Shown here: positions 7,829 through 17,881 of the stretch, piece by piece
How the letters are laid out: every line of letters begins with the position of its first letter
How positions within the stretch are numbered: position 1 is the first letter of the stretch
From: Akkermansiaceae bacterium UBA2381
GTDB lineage: Bacteria > Verrucomicrobiota > Verrucomicrobiia > Verrucomicrobiales > DEV007
Reading direction: 5' to 3'
Assembly: GCA_002344215.1 (NCBI GenBank)
Contig: DDSV01000024.1
Coordinates: 259,474-323,473 of the forward strand
DNA: 64,000 nt
The notes under the pieces: model-generated
What the model was told of the DNA's origin: nothing
The model's database searches: none
Seen by the model: the letters and a program-made list of their open reading frames with translations, nothing else
Translations under genes and position numbers: made by a program

Positions 7829-10800
7829 TCAGGGCTCAACGGCCGTTGCTGCTCCGGGAGTCCCGTCGATAACGGACTGATTCCCCGGAACCGGTTTTTC
7901 CTTTCGCCCTAGTTTCATCACCAGCACATAGAAGACAGGAGTGAGAAAAAGTCCAAGCAGAGTCACTCCTATCATTCCCGCAAAGACCGCCGTGCCCATG
8001 GCGCGACGCATTTCGGATCCGGCCCCCGTTGAAATGACAAGAGGAAACACACCGGCAATGAAGGCGATCGAAGTCATCAGGATGGGACGAAGGCGAAGAC
8101 GGCAGGCCTCAAGGGCGGCTTCCAGCGGACTGAGACCGTGATCGTTCCGCTCTTTCGCAAACTCCACAATGAGAATGGCGTTTTTACAGGCAAGCCCGAT
8201 CAGAACAATGAAGCCGATCTGGGTGAAAATGTTGTTGTCTCCTCCCGCGAGATAGACACCGGCAAGAGCGAAGAGCAGGCAGAGCGGCACAATGAGAATG
8301 ATCGCGAGGGGAAGCCTCATGCTTTCGTACTGGGCCGCAAGGACCATGAAGACCAGCAGAATGCACAAAGGATAGACATACATGGCCGTGTTTCCCGCGA
8401 TGATCTTTTGATAGACCAGTTCCGTCCATTGAAACTCAAACCCCGGCGGAAGATTCTTGGCCAGTTCGCTGATGACCGCTTCGCCCTGACCGGAGCTCAA
8501 CGGAGGCATCGCCGCGCCGTTGAGATCGGCGGCGAGGTAGCCGTTGTAGTGGGTGACCCGGTCGGGACCAAAACTCTCCTTCATCTGCACAAGCGAACCG
8601 ATCGGCACCATCTCGCCGGCGGCATTACGGGTCTTCAGCCGGGTGATATCCTGCACGTCATCACGAAACTGCGGCTCGGCCTGGGCCACGACCTGATAGG
8701 TGCGGCCGAAGCGGTTGAAGTCATTCACGTAGAGACTGCCGAGATTGATCTGAAGGGTCTCGAAGAGATTCTGCAAGGGCACGCCCTGCGACTTCGCTTT
8801 TTCCCGATCCACATCCGCCTCGAGCTGGGGTACGTTGACCGTGTAGCCGGAATACACCTGAGTCAGCTGACCGCTCCCGTAAGCGGCACCGACAAGATCC
8901 TGGGTCGCCTTGTATAAGGCGGCGTATCCCTGATCCCCTCTATCCTGGACCATCAATTTGAATCCACCTGTCGTACCGATTCCATTGACCGGCGGAGGGG
9001 AAAGCACCAGCACCATCGCATCCTGGATCGCCATGAATTTTCCGTTGAGGGCTCCCGCAATCGCCTCGCCGGAGAGTTCAGGGGTGGTGCGCTCCTCGAA
9101 ATCATCCAGGCCGACAAAGACGATGCCGCTGTTCGGGCTGATACTGAATCCGTGAATCGAAAGCCCCGGGAAAGCGATCGCGTCTTTCACCCCGGGATGA
9201 TCAAGAACAATCTGTGACATGCGGCGCATGACCTCGTCCGTCCGGTCGAGGGAGGATCCGTCGGGAAGCTGTGCAAACCCGACGAGGTATTGTTTGTCCT
9301 GTGAAGGCACAAAGCCGGTCGGGGTCATCTCGAAGCCCTTCCATGTCGCCCAGACAAGGCCCCCGTAGATGACTAATGCGATCGCACTGAAACGGATTAT
9401 GCGTTTCACGAGAGCGACGTAGGTGTTCGACGACCATTCGAAAAAGCGATTGAAGGGACGGAAGAACCATCCGAAGAGAAAATCGATGAAGCGGGAAAGA
9501 AGGTCCTTCTTCGCGTGGTGATCCTTGAGGAGCAGTGCCGAAAGCGCCGGGCTCAGGGTGAGTGAGTTGATTGCCGAGATGACCGTTGAAATCGCAATCG
9601 TGACCGCGAACTGCTTGTAGAACTGACCACTCAGGCCGCTGATGAAGGCCGTGGGAATGAACACCGCGCAGAGCACCAGAGCGGTCGCCACGATGGGCCC
9701 GGTCACCTCGGACATGGCCTGTTTTGTTGCTTCGACCGGAGACAGTCCGTTCCGGATGTTCCGTTCGACGTTCTCAACAACAACAATGGCGTCGTCGACG
9801 ACAATTCCGATCGCGAGGACAAGACCGAAGAGGGAGAGGTTATTGATGCTGAACCCTAACAAATGCATCACCGCAAAAGTTCCGACGAGCGAGACAGGCA
9901 CCGCAACTAGCGGGATGATCGAGGCACGCCACGTCTGGAGGAAGATGACCACCACAAGCACCACCAGGACGATCGCCTCGAGGAGAGTGTGAATGACCGC
10001 ATCGATTGACTTCCTCACGAAGACCGTGGGATCATAGGCAATCGTATACTCGACGTCTTCGGGGAACTTCGCGCTGAGTTCCTCCATTTTCCCGCGGACC
10101 CCCTGTGAGAGCGAGAGTGCGTTGGCCCCGGGAAGCTGGAAGATTGGAATACCGACCGCCTTTTTATTGTTGATGAGACTGCGGAGGGCATATTCACTCG
10201 AGCCCATCTCCACCCGGGCGAGTTCGCCGAGCCGGAGTTTTTCACCGTAGGGTCCCACCTTGACGATGATGGCCTCGAACTCCTCCTCTGAGATGAGACG
10301 CCCCTTGGCGTTGACCGTCAGTTCGAACGGCACCCCGCTCTTCACCGGCTGCTGGCCGATCACGCCGGCGGCGACCTGCACGTTCTGCTCCCGGATCGCA
10401 TTCACGATGTCCGAGGAAGTAAGTCCGCGGGCAGCGGCTTTGTCAGGATCAATCCACACCCGCATGGCGTAGTCACCACCGCCGAAAAGCTGCACCTGAC
10501 CCACACCCGGGAGCCGGGCCAGTTCATCCTTCACATTCAGAGTCGCATAGTTCCTCAGATAGAGATCGTCGTAGCGTTCGTTGGGCGAATAGAGGTGCAC
10601 GACCATGGTAAGGTCGGGCGAGGATTTCACGGTCGTGACGCCGAAGCGCCTGACCTCCTCGGGCAGCTTCGGCAGGACCTGGGCGACGCGGTTTTGCACC
10701 TGGACCTGGGCAAGATCAATGTCCGTCCCCAGTTTGAAAGTCACGGTCAGGGTCATGACCCCGTTGGCGGTGCTCTGTGAGGACATGTAGAGCATGTTCT

Positions 10801-11023
10801 CAATCCCGTTGATGGTCTGTTCGAGCGGCGACGCGACGGTCTCGGCAATCGTCTTCGGGTTGGCCCCCGGGTAGGTTGCGGTGACGATGACGGTCGGCGG
10901 TGCCACTTCCGGATACTCCGAGACGGGCAGCAGGAAGAGGGAAATGGACCCGAGGATGAAAATGAGAAGCGACAGCACCCCCGCAAAGATGGGACGTGTG
11001 ATGAAGAAGCGGGAGAAATTCAT
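7829..11023 (-). CDS. RND multidrug efflux pump, inner-membrane subunit (AcrB/MexB-like)
   Basis: At 1064 residues this matches the hydrophobe/amphiphile efflux-1 family. The N-terminus FFITRPIFAGVLSLLIFILG forms TM1. TM4 carries the proton-relay pair DD in AIGIVVDDAIVVVENVERN, and GANPKTIAETVASPLEQ and the two porter halves are evident. It exports hydrophobic compounds from periplasm or inner-membrane leaflet using proton influx. It sits between its adaptor (29 bp upstream) and its outer-membrane channel (19 bp downstream), so the three probably form one transcript. Substrates cannot be told from sequence. Confidence 0.96.
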   Translation of the reverse strand: MNFSRFFITRPIFAGVLSLLIFILGSISLFLLPVSEYPEVAPPTVIVTATYPGANPKTIAETVASPLEQTINGIENMLYMSSQSTANGVMTLTVTFKLGTDIDLAQVQVQNRVAQVLPKLPEEVRRFGVTTVKSSPDLTMVVHLYSPNERYDDLYLRNYATLNVKDELARLPGVGQVQLFGGGDYAMRVWIDPDKAAARGLTSSDIVNAIREQNVQVAAGVIGQQPVKSGVPFELTVNAKGRLISEEEFEAIIVKVGPYGEKLRLGELARVEMGSSEYALRSLINNKKAVGIPIFQLPGANALSLSQGVRGKMEELSAKFPEDVEYTIAYDPTVFVRKSIDAVIHTLLEAIVLVVLVVVIFLQTWRASIIPLVAVPVSLVGTFAVMHLLGFSINNLSLFGLVLAIGIVVDDAIVVVENVERNIRNGLSPVEATKQAMSEVTGPIVATALVLCAVFIPTAFISGLSGQFYKQFAVTIAISTVISAINSLTLSPALSALLLKDHHAKKDLLSRFIDFLFGWFFRPFNRFFEWSSNTYVALVKRIIRFSAIALVIYGGLVWATWKGFEMTPTGFVPSQDKQYLVGFAQLPDGSSLDRTDEVMRRMSQIVLDHPGVKDAIAFPGLSIHGFSISPNSGIVFVGLDDFEERTTPELSGEAIAGALNGKFMAIQDAMVLVLSPPPVNGIGTTGGFKLMVQDRGDQGYAALYKATQDLVGAAYGSGQLTQVYSGYTVNVPQLEADVDREKAKSQGVPLQNLFETLQINLGSLYVNDFNRFGRTYQVVAQAEPQFRDDVQDITRLKTRNAAGEMVPIGSLVQMKESFGPDRVTHYNGYLAADLNGAAMPPLSSGQGEAVISELAKNLPPGFEFQWTELVYQKIIAGNTAMYVYPLCILLVFMVLAAQYESMRLPLAIILIVPLCLLFALAGVYLAGGDNNIFTQIGFIVLIGLACKNAILIVEFAKERNDHGLSPLEAALEACRLRLRPILMTSIAFIAGVFPLVISTGAGSEMRRAMGTAVFAGMIGVTLLGLFLTPVFYVLVMKLGRKEKPVPGNQSVIDGTPGAATAVEP

Positions 11024-11052
11024 GGATCGCAGAGGTATTCAGGAGTTTCCTG

Positions 11053-12198
11053 TCAGCGCAAAACGGCACTTTCATCGGCGCCTTTTTCGACCGGTTGCAC
11101 CGGCATGCCAGGCATGGGAAGCCTTGCCATTCCGTTGATGATTATCCGCTCACCCGCGGAGAGACCGCTGCGAATAATGCGCATTCCTTCAATGCCCGGG
11201 CCGACGACGACCGGCTTGTAAACACTCAGATTGTTCTCGTTGATTCCGAGCACATACTTGTTCGCCTGATCGGTCAGGATGCTCTTCTCGTCAACGAGGA
11301 GGGCGGGATACATCGCCGTCATGGGGAGGCGAACACGGGTGAACAGCCCCGGGATGAGCTTTCCGTCGGCATTCGGAAGCTCGCAGCGCAACACCATGCT
11401 GCCGGTTCCGGCATCGAGACGGTTGTCGAACGATTCGATGTACCCTTCGTGCTCAAAGGCCGTTTCGTTCGCCAGTTGCACTCCAACGGGAACCCGACCC
11501 TTTTCGTCGGTGAACAACTGGCCCTCACGTTGAAGCGCCTGAAGTTTCAGAAGACTGTTTTCGTCGATGTCCGTGTAGACGTAGACCGGATCGACCGAGA
11601 CAATCGTTGTCAGCACGGTGGTGCCCGCCGTGACAAAGTTGCCCGTTGTGGTGACGGCTCGACTGATGCGACCTGCGATAGGGGCCTTGACCTCGGTATG
11701 CTCCAACTCAATTTGCGCGCTCCGGCTGGCGGCGAGGGCGGCGTTCAGGACAGCCTCGCTCTGGAGGAAGGCGCTCTCCCGGGTCTCGGCCTCTTCGGGT
11801 GAAATGGCACGGGCCGCGAGCAACTTGCTGACCCGGTCGAACTCAAGTTTTGCGGCCCTTGAACTTGCCTCCGTGCGCGCCACCTCCGCCTCGGCGGATT
11901 GCACCTTGGTCTGAAAAGAACGCTGATCGACGGTGAAAAGAACATCCCCTTCCTTCACCAGAGTGCCGGCCTTGAAGTGCACTTTCGTAATGTATCCGGA
12001 GACCCGGGGGCGAAGTTCCACCATCTCCATGGCTTCGATGCGTCCGGTGAACTCTTCCCACTCGACGAGATCACGGGTCTCGACGGTGGCGACAGTCACC
12101 TGAGCAGGGGGCATCTGTCCGGCCCCACCGGGAGCACTGTTATTTTTGCCGCAGGCTGCCAGAAGGAGACTGAAAGCGAGCAAATTGAGAGGTTTCAT
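11053..12198 (-). CDS. RND efflux periplasmic adaptor (membrane fusion protein)
   Basis: This 381-residue lipoprotein has the lipobox LLLAAC near residue 16 and the typical layout of AcrA/MexA adaptors: a barrel-sandwich lipoyl half (RVSGYITKVHFKAGTLVKEGDVLF), a coiled-coil hairpin rich in Ala/Glu, the second lipoyl half (VKAPIAGRISRAV) and a beta-barrel (DIDENSLLKL, GSMVLRCELPN). It bridges the pump encoded 29 bp downstream to the channel. The tetR gene ends 69 bp upstream on the same strand. Confidence 0.95.
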   Translation of the reverse strand: MKPLNLLAFSLLLAACGKNNSAPGGAGQMPPAQVTVATVETRDLVEWEEFTGRIEAMEMVELRPRVSGYITKVHFKAGTLVKEGDVLFTVDQRSFQTKVQSAEAEVARTEASSRAAKLEFDRVSKLLAARAISPEEAETRESAFLQSEAVLNAALAASRSAQIELEHTEVKAPIAGRISRAVTTTGNFVTAGTTVLTTIVSVDPVYVYTDIDENSLLKLQALQREGQLFTDEKGRVPVGVQLANETAFEHEGYIESFDNRLDAGTGSMVLRCELPNADGKLIPGLFTRVRLPMTAMYPALLVDEKSILTDQANKYVLGINENNLSVYKPVVVGPGIEGMRIIRSGLSAGERIIINGMARLPMPGMPVQPVEKGADESAVLR

Positions 12199-12267
12199 GA
12201 GCGGTCGATTGGGAGAAAGGATTCGGTTCGTTTTTGGGGAGCAACAAGTGCGCCGGAGTAGTTACGT

Positions 12268-12864
12268 TTAACGGACAAGACCCAGAATATGGAGAGTGCC
12301 CGATTCCAGGTCATCGAGAGGCCCGAGATCGTTCTGCATCCGCGCGTGGAGGAGTTGCCCCTCGCTGAACGCAAAAACAATCCGGGCGAGAAGATCGGGA
12401 TCACCCGCGACCATGATCCCCTGGGCCTGACCGTCCCGGATCGCACTCTCGAAATAGCGGATAAACTGGGCGAGCACCTCCTGCAGCCGGTCCCGGAGTT
12501 TCAAGTCCACGGTGGAGACTTCGGCACCGAGCGAATGAATAGGGCAACCGAGAACACGACCGTGACGCTTCAGCAGATCCTCCTGCTCCCGTCGCGAATT
12601 CCGGAAACAGTCAAGGATCCTCTCCATGGGGGGCACCGTGGGCGAAAACATCCGGTCGAGCTCCTTGCGATATTCGTTCCAACTATGATCAATGGCCGCA
12701 AGGGCCAGACAGGTCTTCGACTCAAAGAAGTGGTAAAAGCTGCCTTTCTTGACGCCGGCGCGCTCGCAGATGTGTTCAACGGACGTGCTGCCATAACTGC
12801 CCGTCCAGATCAGCTCCAGAACGGACTCAATCAGGCGCTCTTTCGCGTCACTCACTCGACCCAT
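12268..12864 (-). CDS. TetR/AcrR-family transcriptional regulator
   Basis: The 198-residue protein has an N-terminal TetR helix-turn-helix: AKERLIESVLELIWTGSYGSTSVEHICERAGVKKGSFYHFFESK at residues 7-50, with the conserved recognition helix around KKGSFYHFF. The C-terminal ligand-binding domain is diverse, as usual. It lies directly before the minus-strand RND operon and 142 bp from the plus-strand one, so it could repress both (inference). An imperfect palindrome 20 bp upstream of its start is a candidate operator. Confidence 0.93.
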   Translation of the reverse strand: MGRVSDAKERLIESVLELIWTGSYGSTSVEHICERAGVKKGSFYHFFESKTCLALAAIDHSWNEYRKELDRMFSPTVPPMERILDCFRNSRREQEDLLKRHGRVLGCPIHSLGAEVSTVDLKLRDRLQEVLAQFIRYFESAIRDGQAQGIMVAGDPDLLARIVFAFSEGQLLHARMQNDLGPLDDLESGTLHILGLVR

Positions 12865-12883
12865 GAGGCGAATCTGCCGAAAC

Positions 12884-12898
12884 TAGACGAACAGTCAA
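12884..12898. promoter_or_regulatory. Candidate TetR operator
   Basis: TAGAC-GAACA-GTCAA matches itself in reverse complement at four of five arm positions. It is in the gap between tetR and the divergent adaptor gene, where an autoregulatory site would be expected. It is short and imperfect. Confidence 0.3.
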
Positions 12899-13006
12899 CT
12901 ATTTTTCAACAATTTGCGCTCCACGGACCTCGTCTGCTTCGATTGGCTGATTTGCGGAGAAAATGAGTGTGTTTCCGGCTCGGAATTCGTCCATTAGAGC
13001 GTAACA

Positions 13007-14257
13007 ATGAAAGTAATGACAGGTTTTCACCCGATTTTTCCGCTCTTTCTCCGGCGGAGCCTCCCGCTCGTGGCCTGCGGATATCTTCTCTCCGCCTGTA
13101 AACCGTCCGGTCAAGAGCATGGTTCCGGAGCTTCCGCGCCACCCCCCGCAGTGACCGTAGCGCTTCCAATCCTCCGCGAAGTTATTGACTGGGATGAGTT
13201 CACCGGACGTCTCGTTTCGCCGGAGACGGTGGAAATTCGGGCAAGAGTTTCAGGCTATCTCGATAAAGTGCATTTCACGGTAGGCGCGGAGGTGAAGGAG
13301 GGCGACCTCCTCTTTACAATCGATCCACGCCCGTATGAGGCCATCGTTCAAAGGATGGAGGCCGGCGTCGCCAGCGCCAAAAGCCGCGTCGAACTGGCCA
13401 CGCAGGAGCTGGAGAATGTCGCCAAACTGCAAAACAACGGGGCCGTCTCCGCCGAGGACTACCAGCGCCGGGCCAACGCCGCCGCCGGGGCGACCGCCTC
13501 TCTCCGGGCTGCCGAAGCCGAGCTGCGCGAGGCGAAGCTGAACCTTGAATTCACCCAGATCCGCTCGCCCATCGACGGCCGCGTCAGCGATGCCCGCATC
13601 ACAAAAGGAAACGTCGTCACGGACGGTGTAGACGATGAAAGCCTCCTCACCACCGTGGTCGCGCTCGACCCGATTTATTGCCATATCGATGTCGATGAGC
13701 GTTCCGTCCTGAAGTATCGTCAGCTCCATCGCGAGGGCAAACGCATCAGCGCGCAATTCGGCAAGGTCGAGGCGGAGATGGAGCTCACTCTGGAAAGCGG
13801 ATTCCCCCACAAGGGCTTCATCGACTTCGTCGACAACCAGCTCGACGCCTCAACCGGCACTATCCGGGCCCGGGCCGTTTTCCCCAATCCCGACCGCCTC
13901 ATGGCCCCCGGTTTTTTTGCTCGTGTCAGGGTGCCCGGTAGCGGAAAGTACGAGGGACTACTCGTGCCCGACCGCGCTATCGCGGACGACCAGGGCACGA
14001 GCCACGTCTGGGTCGTGGGTAATGACAACACCGTAGTTTACCGGAAGGTGATGACCGGCCCCATCATCGACGGCCTGCGTATCGTCCGTGAGGGCCTCAC
14101 CCCGGGGGAAAGGGTCGTCGTCGACGGCGTCATGTCGGTTCGTCAGGGACAGAAGGTCACTCCCGAAGCCGTTGCCGCACCTGCCGGAGAAGCCACTCCT
14201 AAAGGTGTCGAACCACCCTCGCCCGCTAATCCCGGATCCCCGGCCGCGAAGAACTGA
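13007..14257 (+). CDS. RND efflux periplasmic adaptor (second system)
   Basis: A 416-residue membrane fusion lipoprotein with lipobox LLSAC at about residue 30. The first lipoyl half is in RVSGYLDKVHFTVGAEVKEGDLLF, followed by an Ala/Glu/Arg-rich coiled coil (SRVELATQELENVAKLQNN), the second lipoyl half (IRSPIDGRVSDARI) and the beta-barrel region. The C-terminal 30 residues are Pro/Ala-rich. It is followed after seven bases by its pump gene, so they are almost certainly co-transcribed. The paralogous adaptor on the other strand shares the same overall plan. Confidence 0.95.
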   Translation: MKVMTGFHPIFPLFLRRSLPLVACGYLLSACKPSGQEHGSGASAPPPAVTVALPILREVIDWDEFTGRLVSPETVEIRARVSGYLDKVHFTVGAEVKEGDLLFTIDPRPYEAIVQRMEAGVASAKSRVELATQELENVAKLQNNGAVSAEDYQRRANAAAGATASLRAAEAELREAKLNLEFTQIRSPIDGRVSDARITKGNVVTDGVDDESLLTTVVALDPIYCHIDVDERSVLKYRQLHREGKRISAQFGKVEAEMELTLESGFPHKGFIDFVDNQLDASTGTIRARAVFPNPDRLMAPGFFARVRVPGSGKYEGLLVPDRAIADDQGTSHVWVVGNDNTVVYRKVMTGPIIDGLRIVREGLTPGERVVVDGVMSVRQGQKVTPEAVAAPAGEATPKGVEPPSPANPGSPAAKN

Positions 14258-14264
14258 CCCGTCC

Positions 14265-17200
14265 ATGAATCTCTCCCGCTTTTTCGTGGACCGGCCCATC
14301 TTCGCCGCGGTCATCAGCATCGTGATCACTTTGATGGGAGGGCTTGCTTACGTCGGCCTTCCCATCGCGCAGTATCCCGAGGTCGTCCCGCCCACCGTGG
14401 TCGTCAGCGCCAGCTACCCCGGGGCCGATGCCCGCACCCTCGCCGAGACGGTCGCGACCCCGTTGGAACAGGAGATCAATGGAGTTGAGGACATGCTTTA
14501 CCTCTCCTCTTCAAGCACCAGCGACGGCCGCGTCCAGATCACAGTGACCTTCGGTCTCGGTACTGATCTCGACAAGGCTCAGGTCCTGGTGCAGAACAAG
14601 GTCAACGCCGCCATCGCCCGTCTTCCTGAAGAAGTGCGGCGTCAGGGCGTCACTGCCCAAAAGCGATCTCCTGACCTCACCCTCGCCGCCCAGTTCTACA
14701 GCCCTGACGGCTCACGTGAGGTTGGTTATCTTTCGAACTACGTCACTCTCCAGATCCAGAACGAGATCGCCCGTATCCCCGGCGTCGCCGAGGCCTCCTC
14801 CCTTGGCGGGCTCGACTACTCGATGCGCCTCTGGCTCGACCCCGAAAAAATCGCCGCCCGCGAACTGACCGCCGGCGACATCGTCCAGGCCGTGCGCGAA
14901 CAGAATGTGCAGGTCGCGGCCGGCAGTCTCGGCCAACCGCCCGCGCCGAGCGGAGCCCAGTTCCAATACACCCTCACCGCACCGGGACGACTCAAGACGC
15001 CGGAGGAATTCGGCGGGATCGTTCTCAAGACCGGCGATGACGGGAATGTCGTGAAACTGGGCGATGTCGCCCGCATTGAGATCGGCTCGCGCGATTATGC
15101 CAGCAAGACCTACATGGACGGCTACAACGCCGTATCCCTCCGCGTTTTCCAGCTCCCCGGGAGCAACTCGCTCGAGACCGCGAACCTCGTCTACGAACGC
15201 CTCGCCAAACTCAAGGAGCGCTTCCCTCCCGGCGTGGACTATCGCATCAACTACGACACCACCAAGTTTGTCCGGGCCTCGATCCGGTCCGTGCTCTACA
15301 CGCTCATCGAGGCCGTCGTCCTCGTCGTCATCGTCGTTGTTGTCTTTCTTCAAACCTGGCGAGCCTCGCTTATTCCCCTCATCGCCGTGCCCGTCTCTCT
15401 GATCGGCACTCTTGCGGTGATGCAGGCCTTCGGTTTCTCGCTCAACAATCTCTCCCTCTTCGGACTGGTCCTCGCCATCGGCATCGTCGTCGATGACGCC
15501 ATTGTTGTTGTCGAGAACGTCGAGCGGAACATCTCAGAAGGGCTCGCTCCCCGTGACGCCGCCATCAAGGCCATGGGCGAGGTAAGCGGCCCGGTCATAG
15601 CGATGTCCCTCGTCCTCTGTGCCGTCTTCATCCCCACGGCCTTCATCAGCGGCATCACAGGTCAGTTCTACAAGCAGTTCGCCCTCACCATCGCAGCCTC
15701 GACCGTGATTTCGGCGGTCAACTCGCTCACCCTCAGTCCCGCCCTCTGCGCCCTCCTCCTCAAGGGCCACGGCGAAAAAGGCGATGCCTTCTCCCGCTTC
15801 CTCGACTTCTCGCTCGGCTGGTTTTTCCGTGCCTTCAATCGCTTCTTCCAGGCAACCGGTAACGCCTATGCCCGCCTCGTGCAGCGCCTCCTCCGCCTCG
15901 CCGTGGTCGCGCTCGTAGTTTACGCTGTCCTCGTCGGAGGCGCCCTCCAGCTCTTCCGCACCGTGCCAACCGGATTCATCCCGACCCAGGACATGGGCTA
16001 CTACATCGTCGTGATCCAGCTCCCAGACGGTGCCTCATTCGAACGCACCGACGCGGTCGTGAAGGAAGTCGATGCCATCGCCCGGAAGCTGCCCGGCATC
16101 GGTCATACCTTCGCCATTTCCGGATACTCCTCCGTTCTTCAGGCAAACCAGTCGAATGTCGGTGCCGCCTTCCTCGTTCTCGACGACTTCAAAGATCGCA
16201 ACGATCCGGCGTTGAAGGGAGAAGCTCTCCTCGCCGACATCCGCAAAGCTTTTTCAACGGTCAAGGAGGCCCGCGTCCTCGTTCTCCCGCCCGCGCCCAT
16301 CCGCGGTCTCGGCAGCGCCGGAGGATTCAAAATCCAGGTGCAGGATCTCAACAACGCCGGCATCCCCGCTCTTCAGACAGCAACCGGGAAACTCCTCGAC
16401 GCAATTCAAAAGGAACCCGGCTTCATCTCGATCATTTCCGGTTTCCGCGCCAACGTGCCGCAGTATCACATCGAGATCGACCGGGCCCAGGCCAAGACCA
16501 TGGGCATTTCCCTCGCGGAACTCAACGAAGCCCTCCAGGTCTATCTAGGCTCCGTCTACGTGAACGACTTCAACCTCTTCGGCCGAACCTATCAGGTCAC
16601 CGCCCAGGCCGAGCCCCACATGCGCACCCAACCCGAGGATCTGATGCGCATCAAGATCCGCAACCAGAACGGAGAAATGGTGCCGCTCGGTGCCCTCGTT
16701 TCGCTTTCGAAACAAGGCGGAGCCGACCGCCTCCAGCGCTATAACCTCTATTACTCGTCCGACATCAACGGAAACACCCTGCCCGAAGTCAGTTCCGGCG
16801 AGATGATCGCCTCGGTCGAACGCCTCGCGAAAGAGCACCTGCCCACCGGGTTCGCAATCGAGTGGACCGACCTTACCTACCAGCAGATCCTCTCCGGAAA
16901 CACCATTGTCTATATTTTCCCGCTCTGCGTGCTCTTCGTTTTCCTCGTCCTCGCGGCGCAATACGAGAGCTGGAATCTCCCCCTCGCCATTGTCCTCATC
17001 GTGCCCATGTGTCTGCTCTCCGCCATCGGAGGCGTCTGGCTCCGCGGCATGGACAACAATGTCTTCACACAGATCGGACTCGTTGTTCTCGTCGCCCTCG
17101 CGGCGAAAAACGCCATCCTCATTGTCGAGTTCGCCAAGCAGATCCAGGATGGGGGCAAGGACAAGTTCACCGCCGCGGTCGAGGCCTGCCGCTTGCGTCT

Positions 17201-17411
17201 CCGTCCCATCCTCATGACCAGCTTCGCGTTTATTCTCGGCGTGCTGCCCCTTGTTATTGCGCGAGGCGCGGGAGCCGAAATGCGACAGGCTCTCGGCACC
17301 GCCGTTTTCTACGGCATGATCGGCGTGACCTTCTTCGGGTTGTTGTTTACACCGATCTTCTATGTGGTGATGCGACGCGTCGGAGGAGACCGTTCGCAGC
17401 CGGATGAGTAA
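14265..17411 (+). CDS. RND multidrug efflux pump, inner-membrane subunit (second system)
   Basis: From the ATG at 14265 the protein has 1048 residues and begins MNLSRFFVDRPIFAAV, the family's standard N-terminus. A longer reading frame upstream overlaps the adaptor and is not natural. TM4 has DD in AIGIVVDDAIVVVENVERN, and PGADARTLAETVATPLEQE and the C-terminal helices (LVALAAKNAILIVEFAK, RLRPILMTSFAFILGVLPL) are intact. It is a proton-driven HAE-1 exporter. No outer-membrane channel follows, so it must borrow one, such as that encoded at 6250 or the orphan at 28955 (inference). Confidence 0.96.
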   Translation: MNLSRFFVDRPIFAAVISIVITLMGGLAYVGLPIAQYPEVVPPTVVVSASYPGADARTLAETVATPLEQEINGVEDMLYLSSSSTSDGRVQITVTFGLGTDLDKAQVLVQNKVNAAIARLPEEVRRQGVTAQKRSPDLTLAAQFYSPDGSREVGYLSNYVTLQIQNEIARIPGVAEASSLGGLDYSMRLWLDPEKIAARELTAGDIVQAVREQNVQVAAGSLGQPPAPSGAQFQYTLTAPGRLKTPEEFGGIVLKTGDDGNVVKLGDVARIEIGSRDYASKTYMDGYNAVSLRVFQLPGSNSLETANLVYERLAKLKERFPPGVDYRINYDTTKFVRASIRSVLYTLIEAVVLVVIVVVVFLQTWRASLIPLIAVPVSLIGTLAVMQAFGFSLNNLSLFGLVLAIGIVVDDAIVVVENVERNISEGLAPRDAAIKAMGEVSGPVIAMSLVLCAVFIPTAFISGITGQFYKQFALTIAASTVISAVNSLTLSPALCALLLKGHGEKGDAFSRFLDFSLGWFFRAFNRFFQATGNAYARLVQRLLRLAVVALVVYAVLVGGALQLFRTVPTGFIPTQDMGYYIVVIQLPDGASFERTDAVVKEVDAIARKLPGIGHTFAISGYSSVLQANQSNVGAAFLVLDDFKDRNDPALKGEALLADIRKAFSTVKEARVLVLPPAPIRGLGSAGGFKIQVQDLNNAGIPALQTATGKLLDAIQKEPGFISIISGFRANVPQYHIEIDRAQAKTMGISLAELNEALQVYLGSVYVNDFNLFGRTYQVTAQAEPHMRTQPEDLMRIKIRNQNGEMVPLGALVSLSKQGGADRLQRYNLYYSSDINGNTLPEVSSGEMIASVERLAKEHLPTGFAIEWTDLTYQQILSGNTIVYIFPLCVLFVFLVLAAQYESWNLPLAIVLIVPMCLLSAIGGVWLRGMDNNVFTQIGLVVLVALAAKNAILIVEFAKQIQDGGKDKFTAAVEACRLRLRPILMTSFAFILGVLPLVIARGAGAEMRQALGTAVFYGMIGVTFFGLLFTPIFYVVMRRVGGDRSQPDE

Positions 17412-17520
17412 GGGCGGTAGACTTCAATCGGCTCCCGGCCCTCTTTCTTCTTCTCATCCGGTCGGAGTTAGGATAATTCCTACGGGGAGAAATCTACTCT
17501 GACATTTACGCGATAAACTT

Positions 17521-17736
17521 ATGACGCTCATTGACCCGGGAAGCCATAAGGCGCAGCAATCGCCCTGCGACTCGTTGGGCACTCCCGCCCGCCATAGACG
17601 GGCGAGTCTTGTGCTCGCCATCATCGCAATCACCGTAGGTGCGGGCTGCATCGTTAGTGGACAGGTGCCCCCGGGCATTATCTTCACACTCGCAGGTGTG
17701 GCTGGAATCATCACTTGGCATCGTTCTTCATGGTAA
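17521..17736 (+). CDS. Small predicted membrane protein
   Basis: A 71-residue frame with a polar N-terminus and two adjacent hydrophobic stretches, LVLAIIAITVGAGCIVSG (about 30-47) and IIFTLAGVAGIITW (about 53-66), ending HRSSW. The amphipathic pattern and absence of a competing frame argue for a real gene, but there is no recognisable family, no clear ribosome site and no operon partner. It could be chance coding in the gap between the efflux operon and dnaJ. Confidence 0.4.
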   Translation: MTLIDPGSHKAQQSPCDSLGTPARHRRASLVLAIIAITVGAGCIVSGQVPPGIIFTLAGVAGIITWHRSSW

Positions 17737-17787
17737 GGCGGATGAGCCATCGCCCCGCCCCCTCGCTCCCGAACAAACTCCTCGAGT

Positions 17788-17812
17788 ATCCCCGACCGGG
17801 TCGGTCGGGGAT
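17788..17812. repeat. 10-bp perfect hairpin
   Basis: ATCCCCGACC (17788-17797) and GGTCGGGGAT (17803-17812) pair perfectly around GGGTC. It lies between the small membrane ORF and dnaJ. There is no T-run on either side, so it is not a standard terminator. Confidence 0.6.
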
Positions 17813-17881
17813 TGGGCGCACTCCCTTCCCTGATCGCCCATCGCGGTCGTTCGGGCCGAGCAACCCTACCCGCGCTCACGC

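Noticed and set aside
11095..11802. Plus-strand frame antisense to the RND adaptor
   Set aside because: It has no recognisable domain and lies wholly over a clear adaptor gene.
17412..17520. AGGGC ... GCCCT hairpin after the second RND pump
   Set aside because: Only five base pairs and a long loop, with a mixed T/C run; too weak to call a terminator.
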